A DNA stretch of 46,724 nt, from NCBI RefSeq assembly GCF_000485595.1, contig NW_014577861.1, positions 91,291 to 138,014 of the forward strand. Reading direction: 5' to 3'. The position numbers and the translations under genes were made by a program. Below the pieces are notes generated by a model. It ran no database searches. It was not told the DNA's origin and worked only from the letters and a program-made list of their open reading frames with translations. Source of the DNA: Priapulus caudatus. Its lineage: Eukaryota; Priapulida; Priapulimorpha; Priapulimorphida; Priapulidae. Positions 1 through 12,676 of the stretch are shown here, in pieces; within the stretch, counting starts at the first letter, position 1; each line of letters starts with the position of its first letter.

Positions 1-45
1 GCGCGTGCGTGTGTAATAAGCTGCTGCTTCCTTGATTTCTTCTAG

Positions 46-894
46 GCGCTCCTCCATTCACAGACGGCGACTGTAAGGTCGCCGGTGTTTATTGCCAGAA
101 CGGCGGCACGTGCGTAGACACCATACCTTTGTGTCACATGTGCATTTGCGAAGCCGGATGGATTGGCGATGACTGCGAAATTAAAGATTTGTGCCTGCCT
201 AACCCGTGCAAAAACGGGGGCATTTGCACGCCGCACCCTGACAACGACGGCACGTACAAGTGTGACTGTACGGCCGGGTACACGGGCGACAATTGCGAGC
301 AGTCCGCCTGTCTGAACTACCCCTGCGTTAACGGCGATTGCCATCTCGTACCGGAAAGCGAGACCGAAGCGACGTGCATCTGCGAAGAGGGTTGGACGGG
401 CGACGATTGCTCCGTCAACAACCCGTGCGATCCCGACCCGTGCGAGAACGGTCAGTGTTTGGCGCGGAGCGACGCCTACACGTGTAAATGCGCCGCCGAC
501 TACGTCGGAGTAAATTGCAACGTCGAGAACCCGTGTCTACCCACCAACTCCCCGTGCGCGCACGGAAACTGCGTCCTCGACGGCGAATTTCTCAACGTGA
601 CGTGCACCTGCGACGAGGGCTACGCGGGAGAGGCGTGCGACGTGAAGGAAGCTTGCCACGACGTGCACAACCTCTGCGGCGACTTCGGAATATGCCGACA
701 GAACGACAGCTTTCCGGACGTGTTCACGTGCGAGTGTTTCGAAGGGTACGTGGGCGCGCTGTGCAATGTCAGCGACCCTTGCAACGGCATCGACTGTAAC
801 TACGGCGTGTGTGAGGTTGCGGAGGACGACCCGAGCGAATACCTGTGCGTATCTCAGGTGGGCTACACGGGTGACCACTGCGAGACAGAACTAG
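46..894 (+). CDS. Multi-EGF-domain protein, internal exon (copy 1)
   Basis: Internal exon of an extracellular or membrane protein built of tandem EGF-like domains. It follows a pyrimidine-rich acceptor ending in TCTAG at 41-45 and stops at a donor (GTAGGT at 895). It enters with two bases of a split codon and leaves in phase 1. The frame stays open across the exon and encodes about seven EGF units with the six-cysteine spacing and Notch-like endings such as GYTGDNC and GWTGDDC. One disulphide cysteine is lost in the last unit: codon 852-854 is TCT (Ser) where the minus-strand paralogue at 21.2 kb has TGT (Cys). No Ca-binding D/N-x-D/N-E/Q signature is obvious. N-glycosylation sequons are present (NVT, NVS). 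No start or TM segment lies in this exon, so the full protein is unknown. EGF identity is near certain; the gene is not identifiable. Confidence 0.88.
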
Positions 895-910
895 GTAGGT
901 GCGGTTCCCC

Positions 911-1111
911 CGCAGGCACTTGGAACGTTTCGATAATGAAATGCTGGTAAATGAACACGATATGTATTCACTACCAAAGTCTTATTATTTCTCTACTCTA
1001 TTTCGCCTATTATCACCAAGTTTTCTTGTAAAAGCCGTTTAAATGCTACTCTGCAATACACAAGTATTATTACACAATTATTTTATTACTGAAACGTTCC
1101 AAGTGCCTGTG
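911..1111. mobile_element. MITE-like element, CACAGGCACTTGG family, copy 1
   Basis: A 201-bp element starts 16 bases inside the intron after the EGF exon. Its ends are inverted repeats: CGCAGGCACTTGGAACGTTTC on the left and the complement on the right (GAAACGTTCCAAGTGCCTGTG). The same termini occur at 12802-13361 and 20970-21172. No ORF. No convincing target duplication flanks this copy. It sits at the same intron position as the copy beside the other EGF exon, so it predates the duplication of that exon. Confidence 0.65.
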
Positions 1112-2620
1112 CATGCCCTTCTCGCGAACGGGCGTCCTCGCTGACGTCACATTTATGACCATAAAAAAATAATATTGTCGAATATATTATATTATATTTA
1201 TACAATATTTTGTACACTGACCCCTACAATATTATGATCATATTTATATGAAAAAGGCTGCTACAAACAACTATAATATTATTTCTATAAACACCAACAT
1301 ACAATAAGATCTATTAAAATCACATAGCAAAATATGAGATAAATTGAATAGTAAAGGGCGTACACTGCAAGATATTTCGCCATATAATACGGGTAAAATA
1401 ACATTGATAATATTGACTGTGTATATGTTGTCAGATCGTGCAACAAAAATTAATGCTATGCGTCTTTCATTCGCTTCACGCAAGCAGGAGTTTTGCTAAG
1501 GTCCAGTGTCAGAAATAAAATTAACATCAGTCTTAACTTTAACTTTTCCTAATAGCTTGTTAACAGAATCATGGTAAAGTAACGGTTGCGCATATGCAGT
1601 GCATAAAGGTCCGGTCTACGAGAAAAGATTAATGTTAAGACTAGTGTTAAGACTAATTTTGTTTCTGATAACGGGTCCGCGTCTATAGTAATAGGAAATG
1701 TGAGATACAGTCGAATTTTTGCGAAGATCCGGCAACATATCTGGTAAAACATCGTATATATTTACTGCAAGAGACCACATCAATCCAAACCGCATATACG
1801 TAATAGACACTCGGAAAATGCAGACGGTAAAATCAGTGCCTGAATATCGCACATGACACGTTACCATGACAACGATGCGTACAGTAGATTCCCCTACGCG
1901 TAAGCTGAGACATAACAAACGCTAAAAAATCACATTCATTTATAGCATGTTGTTCATTGAACATGAACTGAAATCGACCGATATACTTAAGTAACATGAC
2001 AGACATTTCACGTGAAATAGATAACTTGATGTTTTTTTTAGTATAAACGCACTTGTTTCGTTATAACTAAAAAAAACAACTTAAACATTCGTTCTTCTGG
2101 CATTGTATGATCGTCATGTATTTTATTTATCATTGATCAAATAATCATGTGTCTCACTATTTTATGCGAACATCAAAAAAGCCGATTTTTACATTACTTT
2201 TATAGTATTATATAATTCGTTATTCCGCCTTTACCTAATCATTGCTACTTGCAACTTAACTATACAATTCACGTAACACTGTAAACATATTATGTGCTTT
2301 AAGATGATTAAAGATCCCAAATATAATTATATATTATCTATAATAATTGTGGATGAATTTATATAGTTACCCTGCAGTATAGTTAATTTCGCTTACAAAT
2401 TTAATTAGAATCGCCAATAACATGCGCATGCGCGATCGACCGCGCTTAGCCTACAGGGCTGCAATTTTGAGTGAAACAGGCGTGTTCACTTACTCGCTCT
2501 CTGTGTCTCTCTAAAGCTGCTAAAATCACCCGCGCAATCTGTGCCAAGATAACCACGGATTTACAGACATATCTAGCGAACGACAGCGTCACCTGGCGGC
2601 AAATAATATCACAGGCGATT
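1112..2620. other. AT-rich non-coding stretch
   Basis: About 1.5 kb with no exon-like frame, splice-flanked frame or RNA gene that I recognise. The part nearest 2620 lies downstream of the LRR receptor stop and probably includes its 3' UTR. A motif around 1630-1675 (tandem TTAAGACTA units followed by CTGATAACGGG) recurs in diverged form at about 2967-3012, so a small dispersed repeat is present. Confidence 0.5.
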
Positions 2621-2921
2621 TCAGATTTCTTCCATTTCCTGAATAAGGTAGCTATCGTCAGCGGATGTCTCACTGTCGATGACAGACACATACCTTCGCG
2701 CCGCCTCGCGCTTCCTGCAACAATTCTTAAACACGTTGAAGCGTTTCATCGCATACGTGCCCACGGCCGTAGTAAGCAGAAGGACCGCGAGGATCATCAC
2801 TATCGTCATCGTTGTCGTCGTCGTCGATCTAGACGTCGGTCGGCTGTGTCCGTCGCAGACGAATAGCGACGAGTTGAGGCCGACGATGAGATGATTCTGA
2901 AGTTTCGTCGGTGACGCACAC
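2621..2921 (-). CDS. LRR receptor exon 4: second half of LRRCT, stalk, TM, cytoplasmic tail
   Basis: Last coding exon of the minus-strand LRR receptor. The acceptor is a pyrimidine run ending GAGCAG just above 2921. The first base completes an Arg codon split with exon 3. The protein then reads CASPTKLQ...LFVC, the second half of an LRRCT cap with its third and fourth cysteines. A short Arg/Ser linker follows, then five Thr, a hydrophobic segment of about 20 residues (TIVMILAVLLLTTAVGTYA), a basic stop-transfer stretch (MKRF...CCRKREAARR) and an acidic tail ending QEMEEI. The tail has a YVSV motif that fits YxxPhi endocytic signals; neither Tyr fits ITIM or ITSM consensus. The stop is TGA at 2621-2623. 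The stalk, TM and tail order is classic type I membrane topology. Confidence 0.85.
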
Positions 2922-3132
2922 CTGCTCGTAAGACCAGGGGGGTCGTTGTGTTAGAAACATCGTAAACTTAATGTTAAGACTAATAGCAAGACTTCTGTTA
3001 CTGACAACGGGCCCCAGTGTTACACACGATAACTGCCATCGCCTTATGTTGTTACACGATAATTCTGATAGTATTATGTTATCCGGAGTTTCATAATATA
3101 GATCTATATTATTATGACACTCACGATGTTAT

Positions 3133-3173
3133 CAAGAGCGTATGAAGAAATAATCCTTCTTTATAGGCTCTTG
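3133..3173. mobile_element. Tiny MITE (41 bp), CAAGAGC family, 7-bp target duplication
   Basis: A 41-bp insertion with ends CAAGAGC and GCTCTTG is flanked by an exact 7-bp direct repeat ATGTTAT (3126-3132 and 3174-3180). It lies in the last intron of the LRR receptor. Longer relatives with the same termini, also with a 7-bp duplication, are at 39556-39641 and 43830-43913. It has no coding capacity. Confidence 0.6.
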
Positions 3174-3469
3174 ATGTTATGCGACAATTGATACCGTGTT
3201 ATTTTGTTACACGACAGGAAAATCTGGCAAGATTATCGGTAACGCAACAAGGGTAGTCTATTACCACAAATAGAACGGATATTGTCTACTTTTGAATTTT
3301 GTCGGAAAAAAATATCAGGCCCTAAGCAGCCCCCTATCATCATAATCACAGTCACATAATCACACTCAACACTATTTATTATAGGTCTACATATTATAGT
3401 TCTACGACTACATATAGAACCACATAACACCAGCGGGTACAAGTAACTGCCTAGCTGTATCGCACGTAC

Positions 3470-3597
3470 CTTACGTAGTCAATGAGTTTCTTGTCAATAT
3501 ATGACATTTTGGACATCCAGGCGAGACGGCAGTCGCAGTGCCATGGATTCTGCTGAAGGTCGATCAGCGATAAATTCTCCCACGGCAGCAAATCCTC
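3470..3597 (-). CDS. LRR receptor exon 3: last LRR and first half of LRRCT
   Basis: A 128-nt exon with acceptor AATTTCCCAG just above 3597 and donor GTACGT at 3469. It starts in phase 0 and ends with AG, which pairs with the G of exon 4 to make Arg. The translation starts EDLLPWENLSLIDLQQNPW and continues HCDC, then RLAW, a textbook LRR followed by the NPWxCDCxLxW opening of an LRRCT cap. The preceding exon ends in NNLNYLQ, so the splice joins to a perfect LRR consensus. An in-phase donor GTAAGG at 3474 would break the frame with exon 4, so GTACGT is preferred. Confidence 0.85.
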
Positions 3598-5040
3598 CTG
3601 GGAAATTATCGATCAGGAAAAATGCAAAGCGTTACTACTCCCCGCTGGGCGAGTTTCCCAAGAAACATGTCGGCCCACACCTCACGTCAGCGCCTCACTC
3701 TAACTTTAGCGTACGGCCTACTCTTGTCTCATAAATCCCCGTTGCCCGTGTACTTCAAATTAGAGCGCCAAAACGATTAGGCGCTCTCCTTGTCACAAAA
3801 AAATAAATGACCACCAGTCAAGTGTAGTTACGCCCAGTTACACCTGTTTCAAGCCCCTCATATAAAAGTTTTCCCTTAGAAAAAACACACGGTTCCTCCT
3901 TTTTAATTCCTACGTGTCGTGCGGCTTATACTTGTACTCGCCGTTGTAGCCACATAGTTATCTACAGCAAGTAGTATCTTTACGTGATTTCTTCTAGCTA
4001 CTTGTACGACTAGCACGTGATTTGTGCGCAAGTGAATAAAGATCATAAGTAGTGTTTCATTCTTCTATCTCGTGTCTAATTAACTCGCGCCGCACCGGAC
4101 ACATCGACACCTCGGCTGACGATTTCCTTCAAACAGGCAACGTTTACGCCAGCGCGATAGCGAACAGGTTAAGACACAACGCAAGCACAATAACACCGCA
4201 AGTAGAGATTAATTCAACACTTATACGATCACGACGTGCCTACACACAGTCGGCCATCTCCCGACGTATCTCACGAACCGTCTAGAACACCTGTACATAT
4301 GTATGCGCGCACTTGGACACGTGTGTGCGTGCGCGAAACATGCTAAAGCATACTAGTTAAATATGATCGATTTTAATATATCTATTTCAAGATTAGATCA
4401 TTCATGGGAACACGTCTTTACTTCGCTTGAAACGCATGCTGATTGGTGACAATATATATACCGTACGATCGAGCCATATGTACGGTATCTAATCTATTGC
4501 CGACTCTTGCAATATCCCAGCCGCACGATTCCCATGCTGCTATGTCGCCTACAGAATGGTATATTGACGGAACTTTGGCCTGTAAGACTTAACACTGCTT
4601 GGACAGGCAACCTACTGTAAGTGGTTGGATACATTGTTATACTGTTATATACCTGGCAAAAATCACGAGTAGTTGGATTCCAGTTCATTCTTTTTATTTA
4701 TATTATTTTACATAATATATGAAATACATACATTATATCAGGAGCAATTAATGACAAATTCAAAATTTGCCCGTGATTATATTACATCAAGCTTAAATTG
4801 CGCTGTGAGGAATCGGCTGATTCGGTTGTGAAGGTCAATCAACGCACACAAAAGGATTACAACAGCATGATTCAGAAGATGATTGTGAGAACAGTCCAAA
4901 CTTTTACGACTGTGGAGCGGTGTGTTTTTAGTTGATATATATAGTTAGGTTAGTATGCTTTAAGTGTCGAGTTCACGAAGACAGAACGCCCGTAAACTGC
5001 CTTTCATATCGCCAGCTATACTTGATGGGCAATAACCTCT
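3598..5040. other. LRR receptor intron 2, left part, no gene recognised
   Basis: About 1.4 kb of intronic sequence. An open frame at 4052-4285 (+) of 77 codons is GC-richer than its surroundings but has no recognisable domain or splice context, so I do not call it a gene. The rest is AT-rich. Confidence 0.4.
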
Positions 5041-5049
5041 TGAACAAAG

Positions 5050-5545
5050 TACCACACATGCACGCGCGCGCCACACGTACGTACGCACCCTCACAGCGCG
5101 ACGACCCACTACACACAACGACACTACATCAACACACACACACTAGCACACACACACATCACACGCGCGCCACAGGGCAGCACGCACACGCACACGCCAG
5201 CATGCACACACCGCTCGCACGACACAGTCAGGCACACGCACAGCACATGCGCAGTGGCCACACACGATACAGACGCAGACGCACATGCCATCGCACAAGC
5301 ACACACACATGACACACACACGTACGCACCGGCAGACGTCAGACGGACAAGCCCCACGCAACCACACGCCACACACGTACCAGCTGACGCAGACGCGAGA
5401 CGCACACGCACATGCCGACCACACATGCCACGACACAACGGCACGCACGCACCCACACGCGCGCTGTCTCATCTCTCTCCTCTCTTCTTTTCTCGCGCCT
5501 CTCTCCTCCCCCTCTCTCTCCTCTTCTCCTTTCTCTCTAATTTTA
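5050..5545. repeat. Degenerate CA-rich tract followed by CT-rich tract
   Basis: An interrupted CA/CACG microsatellite to about 5460 followed by a CT-rich stretch to about 5540. The same CA then CT order occurs at 15140-15290 in front of the homologous repeat copy, so both belong to the duplicated block. Open frames here on both strands are products of low complexity. Confidence 0.8.
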
Positions 5546-8520
5546 TGACCGTAAGTGCCTCACGGCTGTCCACACCTATATTTTGGTTAAAGCACGGACG
5601 ACAATTCACGCCTACCTTAAAAAATTACTCGAGCGCGTGATGACTGACGTATTCATCTGCTACCTTTTATATGGGGATGACGCAAGGAGACGAGCGACGC
5701 TATGTTTGTTCATTTTGTAGAACTCCGTAAAACGCACGCCACAACTCTCGCCTCAGGATATTAATCGTGTGATGCATACAATCGTGGCATCATGATTATC
5801 CGTTGATGTTTTCACTCGTGGAATCTGCGAATGTCGTAATTAACGAAATTTATATATACAACGCATAACAACTGCGCGCTACTGGTAACTATACTGCTAT
5901 CGGTTTTTGCGTGCTTTAGCGCGACTGTTCATGATATCGATTGAAAGAGAAGAGCCGCTGCTGCTGGCTCCCTGAATACGTGCCAGGAAATAATAACTCG
6001 CTGGAGACGTAAATATAACAACGGTGTGGCTAACATATGGGTGACATCGGTGCTTAATTTCCGACGACGTTGCAGTACAATGCAGTCGACATTAAGCTGC
6101 GAATTGCAGATATGTGAAGGTGAAAGTCATAGAGATGGGTGATAACTGGGAACGATAAGATTGTCGAGTCTCGATTAGACTCGGACGCGTTCGTAGGTTA
6201 TTTTGTGATTCGAAAAGAATCACATGCAAATTTCGGTAAACATTGAACTGTTCAACACAAGGCTTTAAGCATTCAAGTACAGGGCTAAATTCAGTCAGAA
6301 CACTATTCTATTCATATTAGTTTAGTATAAAACCATAGGCCGTAACCAATACCGTAGACAACCTATACGATTGGTATATCATCATTCAGTGTATAACTAT
6401 GCATTTCGTACTGCCCTGGTGTTTACAATAAAGATTCGACTACTCCACTCATCCTATAGGTTTTAAATCATGGCTATTGTGAAACAACCCGTACGAAGCA
6501 TGCGCCGCGGATTAAAAAGACCAGATACTGGTGTAACGCTTTTATTGGCTGCGATTTGTAACGGCAATTTAATACTAAATAGATAAGCCCGTTTTGTATC
6601 GGCAGAGTGGGTGGAAGTGCGCGATGCAGCGCGCCTGCCATGTGGCGACGCGTCTCGCCGACTATAGCCATCTCTACAGGCTGACATTACATACCGCCCG
6701 GAAGCGTTTTAGCAGGTCCCCAAAAATAAACGGATGATGTCGACATCCCGCAGCATGCGCTCGCGCGGGGGAGGATGAGAGTACGACTGCAGTGAGCCTG
6801 CAGCAAGGGACGGACTCACGCTCGAACGTGGATCGCTGCCGACATCAGCCGTCTGCTGTCGATGTTCGAAGTACGCATCTCGGTTGGCCCAATCTTCGTT
6901 GCGACACTACGAAAAGGTGTCAAGCCGCAGACTTGGCCGAGAAGCCAATGCGACTCTCCCTCCAATGCAGCAACGAGAAAACGCAAAATCCATGTGACCT
7001 TTATAATCGCCGAACTACTTTCCTCCGGTCTACATGCGCCACCAGCAGGGCTGTTTCTCACGGAGTAGCACACTGCGAGGCTGCGAAAATGGCGGAGTGA
7101 TGATTGAGAAAACGGTGTGGTTCGTCCTCTGCTGCTGAATGAACATTGATTATCGAAAAATCTGAGAGATAACGTGAAAATAAAGATCTTTGCCGAATTT
7201 CAGTTTTGGTGAAAGTTTTGCGTGAACGCGTCAATGTAATGGCATTCTCAACGATTATTTCACACGTTGATATGGCGGATTAGAACATGCATGGCCTGCA
7301 GACTCCCAATATGACAGCTGCCATATTTTAAGTTAAACTCGTATGATTCTGAGGCAAAACACTTTTAACACTGTAACCAGGTTTAAACGCCAGATTTACG
7401 TTTACCAGAACTGCCACGTTATGGTTAGGGCCGAGTAAGAAACACTTCCTGAAAATAAATGTGTTGTGGATATGGTCGGCATACGTTGCGCCATTTTTGA
7501 AATTTTTGAGTAATTGATTACTTATAATAATAGACAGAACGATATTATTCCCACACATCTATAAGCCACACTATAATATACTTATAACACTACAAATCCT
7601 ATATTGGCCTAAAAATAGTAATCCCGTACCTAACTAAATTTAAACTATGGGCAGATGGGACTTTTTTTCGTACTAAACGACGAAGTCTAATAGATCTATT
7701 AGACCTATCTCATGGTTCCATTTAAGAAGTTATATATGTCATATGGCGTGTCTGTGTGCCACTACTCGGTCTACGCGTCGTTAAGTCTGCTATAGTAAGT
7801 CGCAAACTCCAGTATTGACGTGAAACTTACCTATTATCGCCAACTCTCAGACTTAGATAATACTTGCTTCTAAACAAAAATAATAATAACAACCAGAATA
7901 ACAATTATTATTCGTGTTCGTTTCATTGCCAGTGTGGCAACACCAATTGGCTAATTTCAAGTCAACATTGTGTTAAGGTCGTATAGGCGTTTTACCTTAT
8001 AGAGTCGGAAAAATTAACTAATTTAATCTTGTTATTTAATTTATAAAGAATTTTTTGACATGTATTAATAGGTCGGGTTGGAATATTACTTCAAAGGTAC
8101 AGAAAACTTTCTAGGTACCTTAGCACTGAAAAGAGCTGACTATTACTTGAACGTATTGAATGTGAAATGTTTTGATATCATGCAAACACCAGGAGTATAT
8201 AAAACACTTATTTTATTCACCGCCCTGAAACGGTCTTAGCATAGAAATACCGATTATTAGATATCATACGAATTACACACGTCACGGTATATGCCATTTA
8301 TCTATGCCCTATACGTTAAGAGCCGGATATTCATACAGTAAATTACATTTTCAGTAGATCTACTTCAGTCTGTCTGTCTGGTTTCTCTGGCTGTCCGACT
8401 TCTGTCTGTCTTCATCCTCCGTCGTCCGTCCGTGCTGTCTTGTCTGTCTGTCTGTCTGCGTCTGTCTGTCTGTCTGTCCGTCTGTCTGTCTTGTCTGTCT
8501 GTCTGTCTGTCTATCTATCG
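5460..8520 (+). repeat. Long interspersed block, copy R1 (noisy)
   Basis: About 3 kb homologous over its length, same orientation, to 15185-18095. From about 7100 onward it also matches 38449-39748 and 42657-43985. It ends in a (TCTG)n array at 8366-8520. Differences from R2 are mostly single-base insertions and deletions scattered everywhere, including a wrecked cyclophilin exon. No intact coding frame. Confidence 0.8.
6819..6895 (-). pseudogene. Broken copy of cyclophilin first exon
   Basis: Homologous to the intact exon at 16486-16554. The start codon is destroyed (ATGG reads ATTGG) and several single-base insertions and deletions shift the frame, while the donor GTGAGTCC is retained. It is either a decayed copy or a sequencing-error version of the same locus. 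Confidence 0.65.
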
Positions 8521-10500
8521 CTGCTGTAAATCAGTTATCAGTGGACTTGTAATGCATACCGCGTATGCCCTCATTTATAAATAATATATCGCTTCCATTT
8601 TGCAGTACAGGCAACACCGAGCTGGCCTTCATTTTAAAATATGTACTTTGAGTTGGGGGATTTTGAATAATTATAGAAACGTAAGGTTATATGTTGCGAG
8701 AGTATATATCACAGTTAGTCATCATAAGTAATCAACATCACCCAAGAACAGTCATTTATGGGTTTGTTATGTATTCTAAAACTTTATTCGTACTGCTTAC
8801 AAGTTATCGATGATATAGAAGCAGTAGTTGTTTTATCGTAGTTGAAACATAAAAATATCAAATACTGTAGTAGATCAAGTACACCGGTCTCATATTACAT
8901 AGACTTTCTTAATATTACATATAGCATGGTTTGACTGTGGACACACTTCGCGTGATATGGCTGCTTATCGTGTTCGTTGATCAGAGGTTTACACCCATTC
9001 TACTGGTCCATCACACCATTTGGCTTCTCAGACTCACGGCCTTGTCGTCTAAGATACCGACATTTCCCATTTATCAGTCCACCCGTGAACTGTTTATGTG
9101 GTTATAGTCTCAAGTAAGCACCCACCATGCATCGCTTGGCAAAAAATGTTCTGACGTTCAGTAAGGGCGTGGTTTATACCAAACCGGGAATGGGGGGGGG
9201 ACAGCAGACAACTGATTATCTTCTGGGCGTAATATTCATATTAATTTTATGACATTGACTGTATTATTAGATTTCGATTAGAGTTTCGATGGCTAAGAAC
9301 ATAGACGAATGCAGTGAGAATACGTTAATGAATTAATATATTATTATTATTATTATTATTATTATTTATTTAATTTTAGGTTTAATGAATGATACGATTT
9401 TGTTTTTTTGTAAACACGCAGGGCAACTGGTTCCATTACCATTTCTGCTTATATTTTTACATTTATTTATAAATATATGTACCGATATTTACAGTAGAAT
9501 ATTTTCAGTAGATCTACCCAGTCTGTCTGTCTGTTCATCCGTCCGTTCGTCCGTCCGTCCGTCCGTCTGTCTGTCTGTCTGTCTGTCTTGTCTATTCTAT
9601 CCGCTGCTGGTTATCGTTAATCAGTGACCTGTTCAATAGCATACGCCGTAACAACTTCATTTTATAAATATATAATATCTGCTTCATTTTGCAGTAAGGG
9701 TAAACGACGAGCCTGTTTATTTTAAAATATGTTACGCTTAATGTACTGTCGAATAATTAATAGAAGCGTAGTAGTTTGCGAGATATATATCAAAAGTTAG
9801 TCATCAATAATAATGCAAGCTCACCAAGACATCATTTATGGGTTTGTATTTTAATTCTAACTGTATAGTCGTAGCTCTTACAAGGTTACGTATAGTATAG
9901 AACAGTAAGTTTTTATCGTAGTTGAAACATTCAAAAATATACAATACTGATAGATTAAGTACACTCCCTTCATATTACAACTTTCTATAATCTACATATA
10001 ACATGTTGATGTGACACCATTCGTAGATATTGCTGCATTATCGTGTTCGTTTGAACTGGTTACACCATTCTAACTGGTCCACGACTGACACACTCATTCG
10101 CTTCTCACGCTCACGGCTTTGTGGCCTATAGATACTACTTCCTTTATCAGTCCACCGCTGACTGTTTTTATGTGTTATAGGTCCAAAGTGATCAGCACCA
10201 CCATGATCGCTTTGCCAAGACTTGTATACGTCAGTAAGGAGCGTGGTTATTGCCAAACTCGGGGGGGGGGGGACAGCAGACACTGATTCGTGGCGTGAAT
10301 ATCATTTTACCTTTTTATAAGCATTGACTTATAGTTTAGATTGTCGGATTAGATTCGATTTATAACATTTAGATTTCGAGGCAAGAACATAGACGAAGCA
10401 ATGAAATAAACTTAATGATGTAATATATTATTATTATTATATTATTATTTAGTTATTTATTTGTTTAGTTAATGACGATACTTGTATACGCGACGCTAAC
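8340..10500 (+). repeat. Direct duplication, about 1.1 kb, two diverged copies
   Basis: 8340-9430 and 9480-10490 align in the same order: AGTAGATCTAC, a (TCTG)n array, CATTTTGCAGTA, ATTTATGGGTTTGT, a poly-G run before ACAGCAGAC (about 9191 and 10261), and an ATT array (about 9340 and 10430). The first part also matches 17925-18235. Single-base indels dominate the differences. No gene is recognised. Confidence 0.75.
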
Positions 10501-10669
10501 AATCGCCAAGGGCATCTAGATAAGCTTACTATCAGTCCCGACGTTACCTTAAGAAAAGACTCCGACTAGACAGCAACAGTTTGTCGCATAGTTTATTGGA
10601 ATGTGTCTTAAACTTTCCACTACACTTTAGACGCATGGGGCTGCGGTAGCAGATCGACGCTGCATGATC

Positions 10670-10700
10670 ATAATATATACTATATATATATATATATATA
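10670..10700. repeat. (TA)n microsatellite
   Basis: A TA dinucleotide run of roughly 25 bases at 10679-10700, followed by TTTTTA repeats to about 10760. Confidence 0.8.
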
Positions 10701-10997
10701 TTACACAGGCAACTGTTCCAGTTAATTTCTGCTTATATTTTTATTTTTATTTTTATTTTTGTCATTTTATTATAGAGCAATGTTTTGCGGCCCTCGCGAC
10801 ACGATTAAAAAAGACGACGAAAGAGGAGATTAGAAAATCACGAGATAGAAAGAAACCGTGATATTATCCGGATGTGAATAATAATAGACGCTATTCATTC
10901 CTGATATTGATTATATTGAGATATTGCATGAAAAACATTATTCTCATAAGATCGATAAGATTGACGTTACAGTAGAATGTACCAATGCATGGCATGC

Positions 10998-11152
10998 GTG
11001 CGTGTGTGTGTGCGTGGTTGTGGTGTGTGTGGTGTGTGTGTGTGTGTGTGTGTGTTGTGTGGTTGTGTGTGTGTGTGTATGTCTGTCTGTCTGTATGTAT
11101 GTGTGTGTGTTTGTCTGTGTGTGTGTGTGTCTGTTGGTGTGTCACGTAGTGC

Positions 11153-11223
<71 letters not shown>

Positions 11224-11260
11224 TGGTGCGTGCGCCGCGTGCGTGTGTGAGCATGATGTC
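10998..11260. repeat. GT-rich microsatellite
   Basis: A long (GT)n tract with interruptions, including a short (TCTG) block near 11083. Cys/Val-rich and His/Thr-rich open frames over it are artefacts of the repeat. Confidence 0.9.
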
Positions 11261-11760
11261 GGTGCGCGGCACGTTGCATGTTGCGTGCGGTCCGTAAACA
11301 GTCGGAAAAGAACCTCACATGAGGTCCCGCGCAATCTTTCATCAATCATCTGCCAGTCTGAAGATGAACAGCCGAAAATCCCACCTCGTCACAACAAACA
11401 ACGTCGTCGTATCTAAAACTCGTATCGTTCACGAATCTGTCGCTGGGCGACGGTGGCGCCGACGGTGGCTCGCACGAACCCATGCTGCGAAACCTTCGGC
11501 CGCGGCGTCCGGGCCGTAACCTGTGCTGATCAGTCAACGTCCCATCACGTCGACGGCGCCCGCTGCGATGGCGTCTGCAAGCGCGGCGGATGCAGTACGC
11601 GCAGACAGCGTCAGCGTAACTTCTCGTATGCGGCTGTTTGGTGTGTTGACACGCGGCACTGGAGGCGGTCGTCGTTGGCCGGACCTGAAGCGGGTAGCGC
11701 GCGGCCGTTCGTCTCGGCTTGGCTTTCTTCTGCGAACTAAATTTGCCTGTAAGTTAGATG
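11260..11760. other. GC-rich island, possible decayed exon
   Basis: About 480 bp with GC content well above the flanks and several overlapping open frames on both strands (for example 11453-11740 +, 11346-11537 -). In this window such GC content otherwise marks coding exons. I could not recognise a domain or a convincing splice-bounded frame. It could be a decayed exon or a CpG-rich promoter. Confidence 0.3.
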
Positions 11761-12670
11761 ACCGGTATAATTTAAGATTTTATCTTACTGTTGTCATAAT
11801 ATAGTCAAGAGTTCATAATAATAAGTCGAATAATAATTTTAATAGATAATGTCGAAATAATAATTTTAATATAGTAATAAGTCGGAATCAATAATAGAGA
11901 TCAATAATAACTATGTCCATCTAATAATTGACAAAGGATAATGACAATGAATTTGTCATTATTAGCTCTGATATCATATTATCGAGAGCTTCAGTGGGGA
12001 TATGTCACAATTATGACGGCCAGATCTCACACTCCTGTGAGGGTCGCGGGGCGCCCGGGCCCGCCCGCGCCGCCGCCCCGGCCCCCCCCCCGCCCGCTCA
12101 CTACGTAAGTAACATAATACACTCACTATCCGGTCACATTATTCTCTCGATCTGTTTGCCGCACCTCCTCCCTCCTTCGCTCCTCCCTCCTCTATCCCCT
12201 CCCTCTCTTCTTCTCCCTCTCCACTCGCCTCCTCTCACCCTCCCTCACTAATATACCACCTATATATATATATACATATACCTATCACCATACCCCCTCT
12301 ACTACTCCCTATATACTATCATTGAGTCTAACTGTATAATATTATATATATATGTATAACCCGCCTACTAGTATATTATAGCTTACTAAAAGCGCTTTGA
12401 TCGCGGTGCAAATGAGAGCAAATGACGTAACTGACATTAGCTATAGCTGCACGCTCATCGTGATGATAAAGTCCCTCATCTGCATTTGTGATTAAAGGAA
12501 GCTTGGGAATTAAGGGACGTGGATGCTTGGTGGCACTGTGAGAAACACTCGCCCACCCCCAGGCCGGGACTGGTAATTTTTGAGCAGAACTGGATCATCG
12601 TTATAGGTTTTACCATATGTTATTGAGTAGAAATGAAACAAGTTGGAAATCAGGAATTCGGACAGGCAGT
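11760..12670. other. Non-coding, low-complexity tracts
   Basis: Contains ATAATAAT-rich sequence at 11810-11910, a G/C homopolymer-rich stretch at 12045-12100, a CT-rich stretch at 12150-12245 and TA runs at 12260-12350. No gene seen. Confidence 0.6.
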
Positions 12671-12676
12671 GTTTTT

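Noticed and set aside
2471-2866. 131-codon plus-strand frame ending in an Arg-rich run
   Set aside because: Overlaps the well-supported LRRCT/TM exon on the minus strand; the Arg run is antisense of the Thr-rich stalk.
10891-11349. Long Cys/Val-rich and His/Thr-rich open frames
   Set aside because: They are translations of a GT/CA microsatellite; the same happens at 5124-5640, 33472-33959 and 46052-46493.
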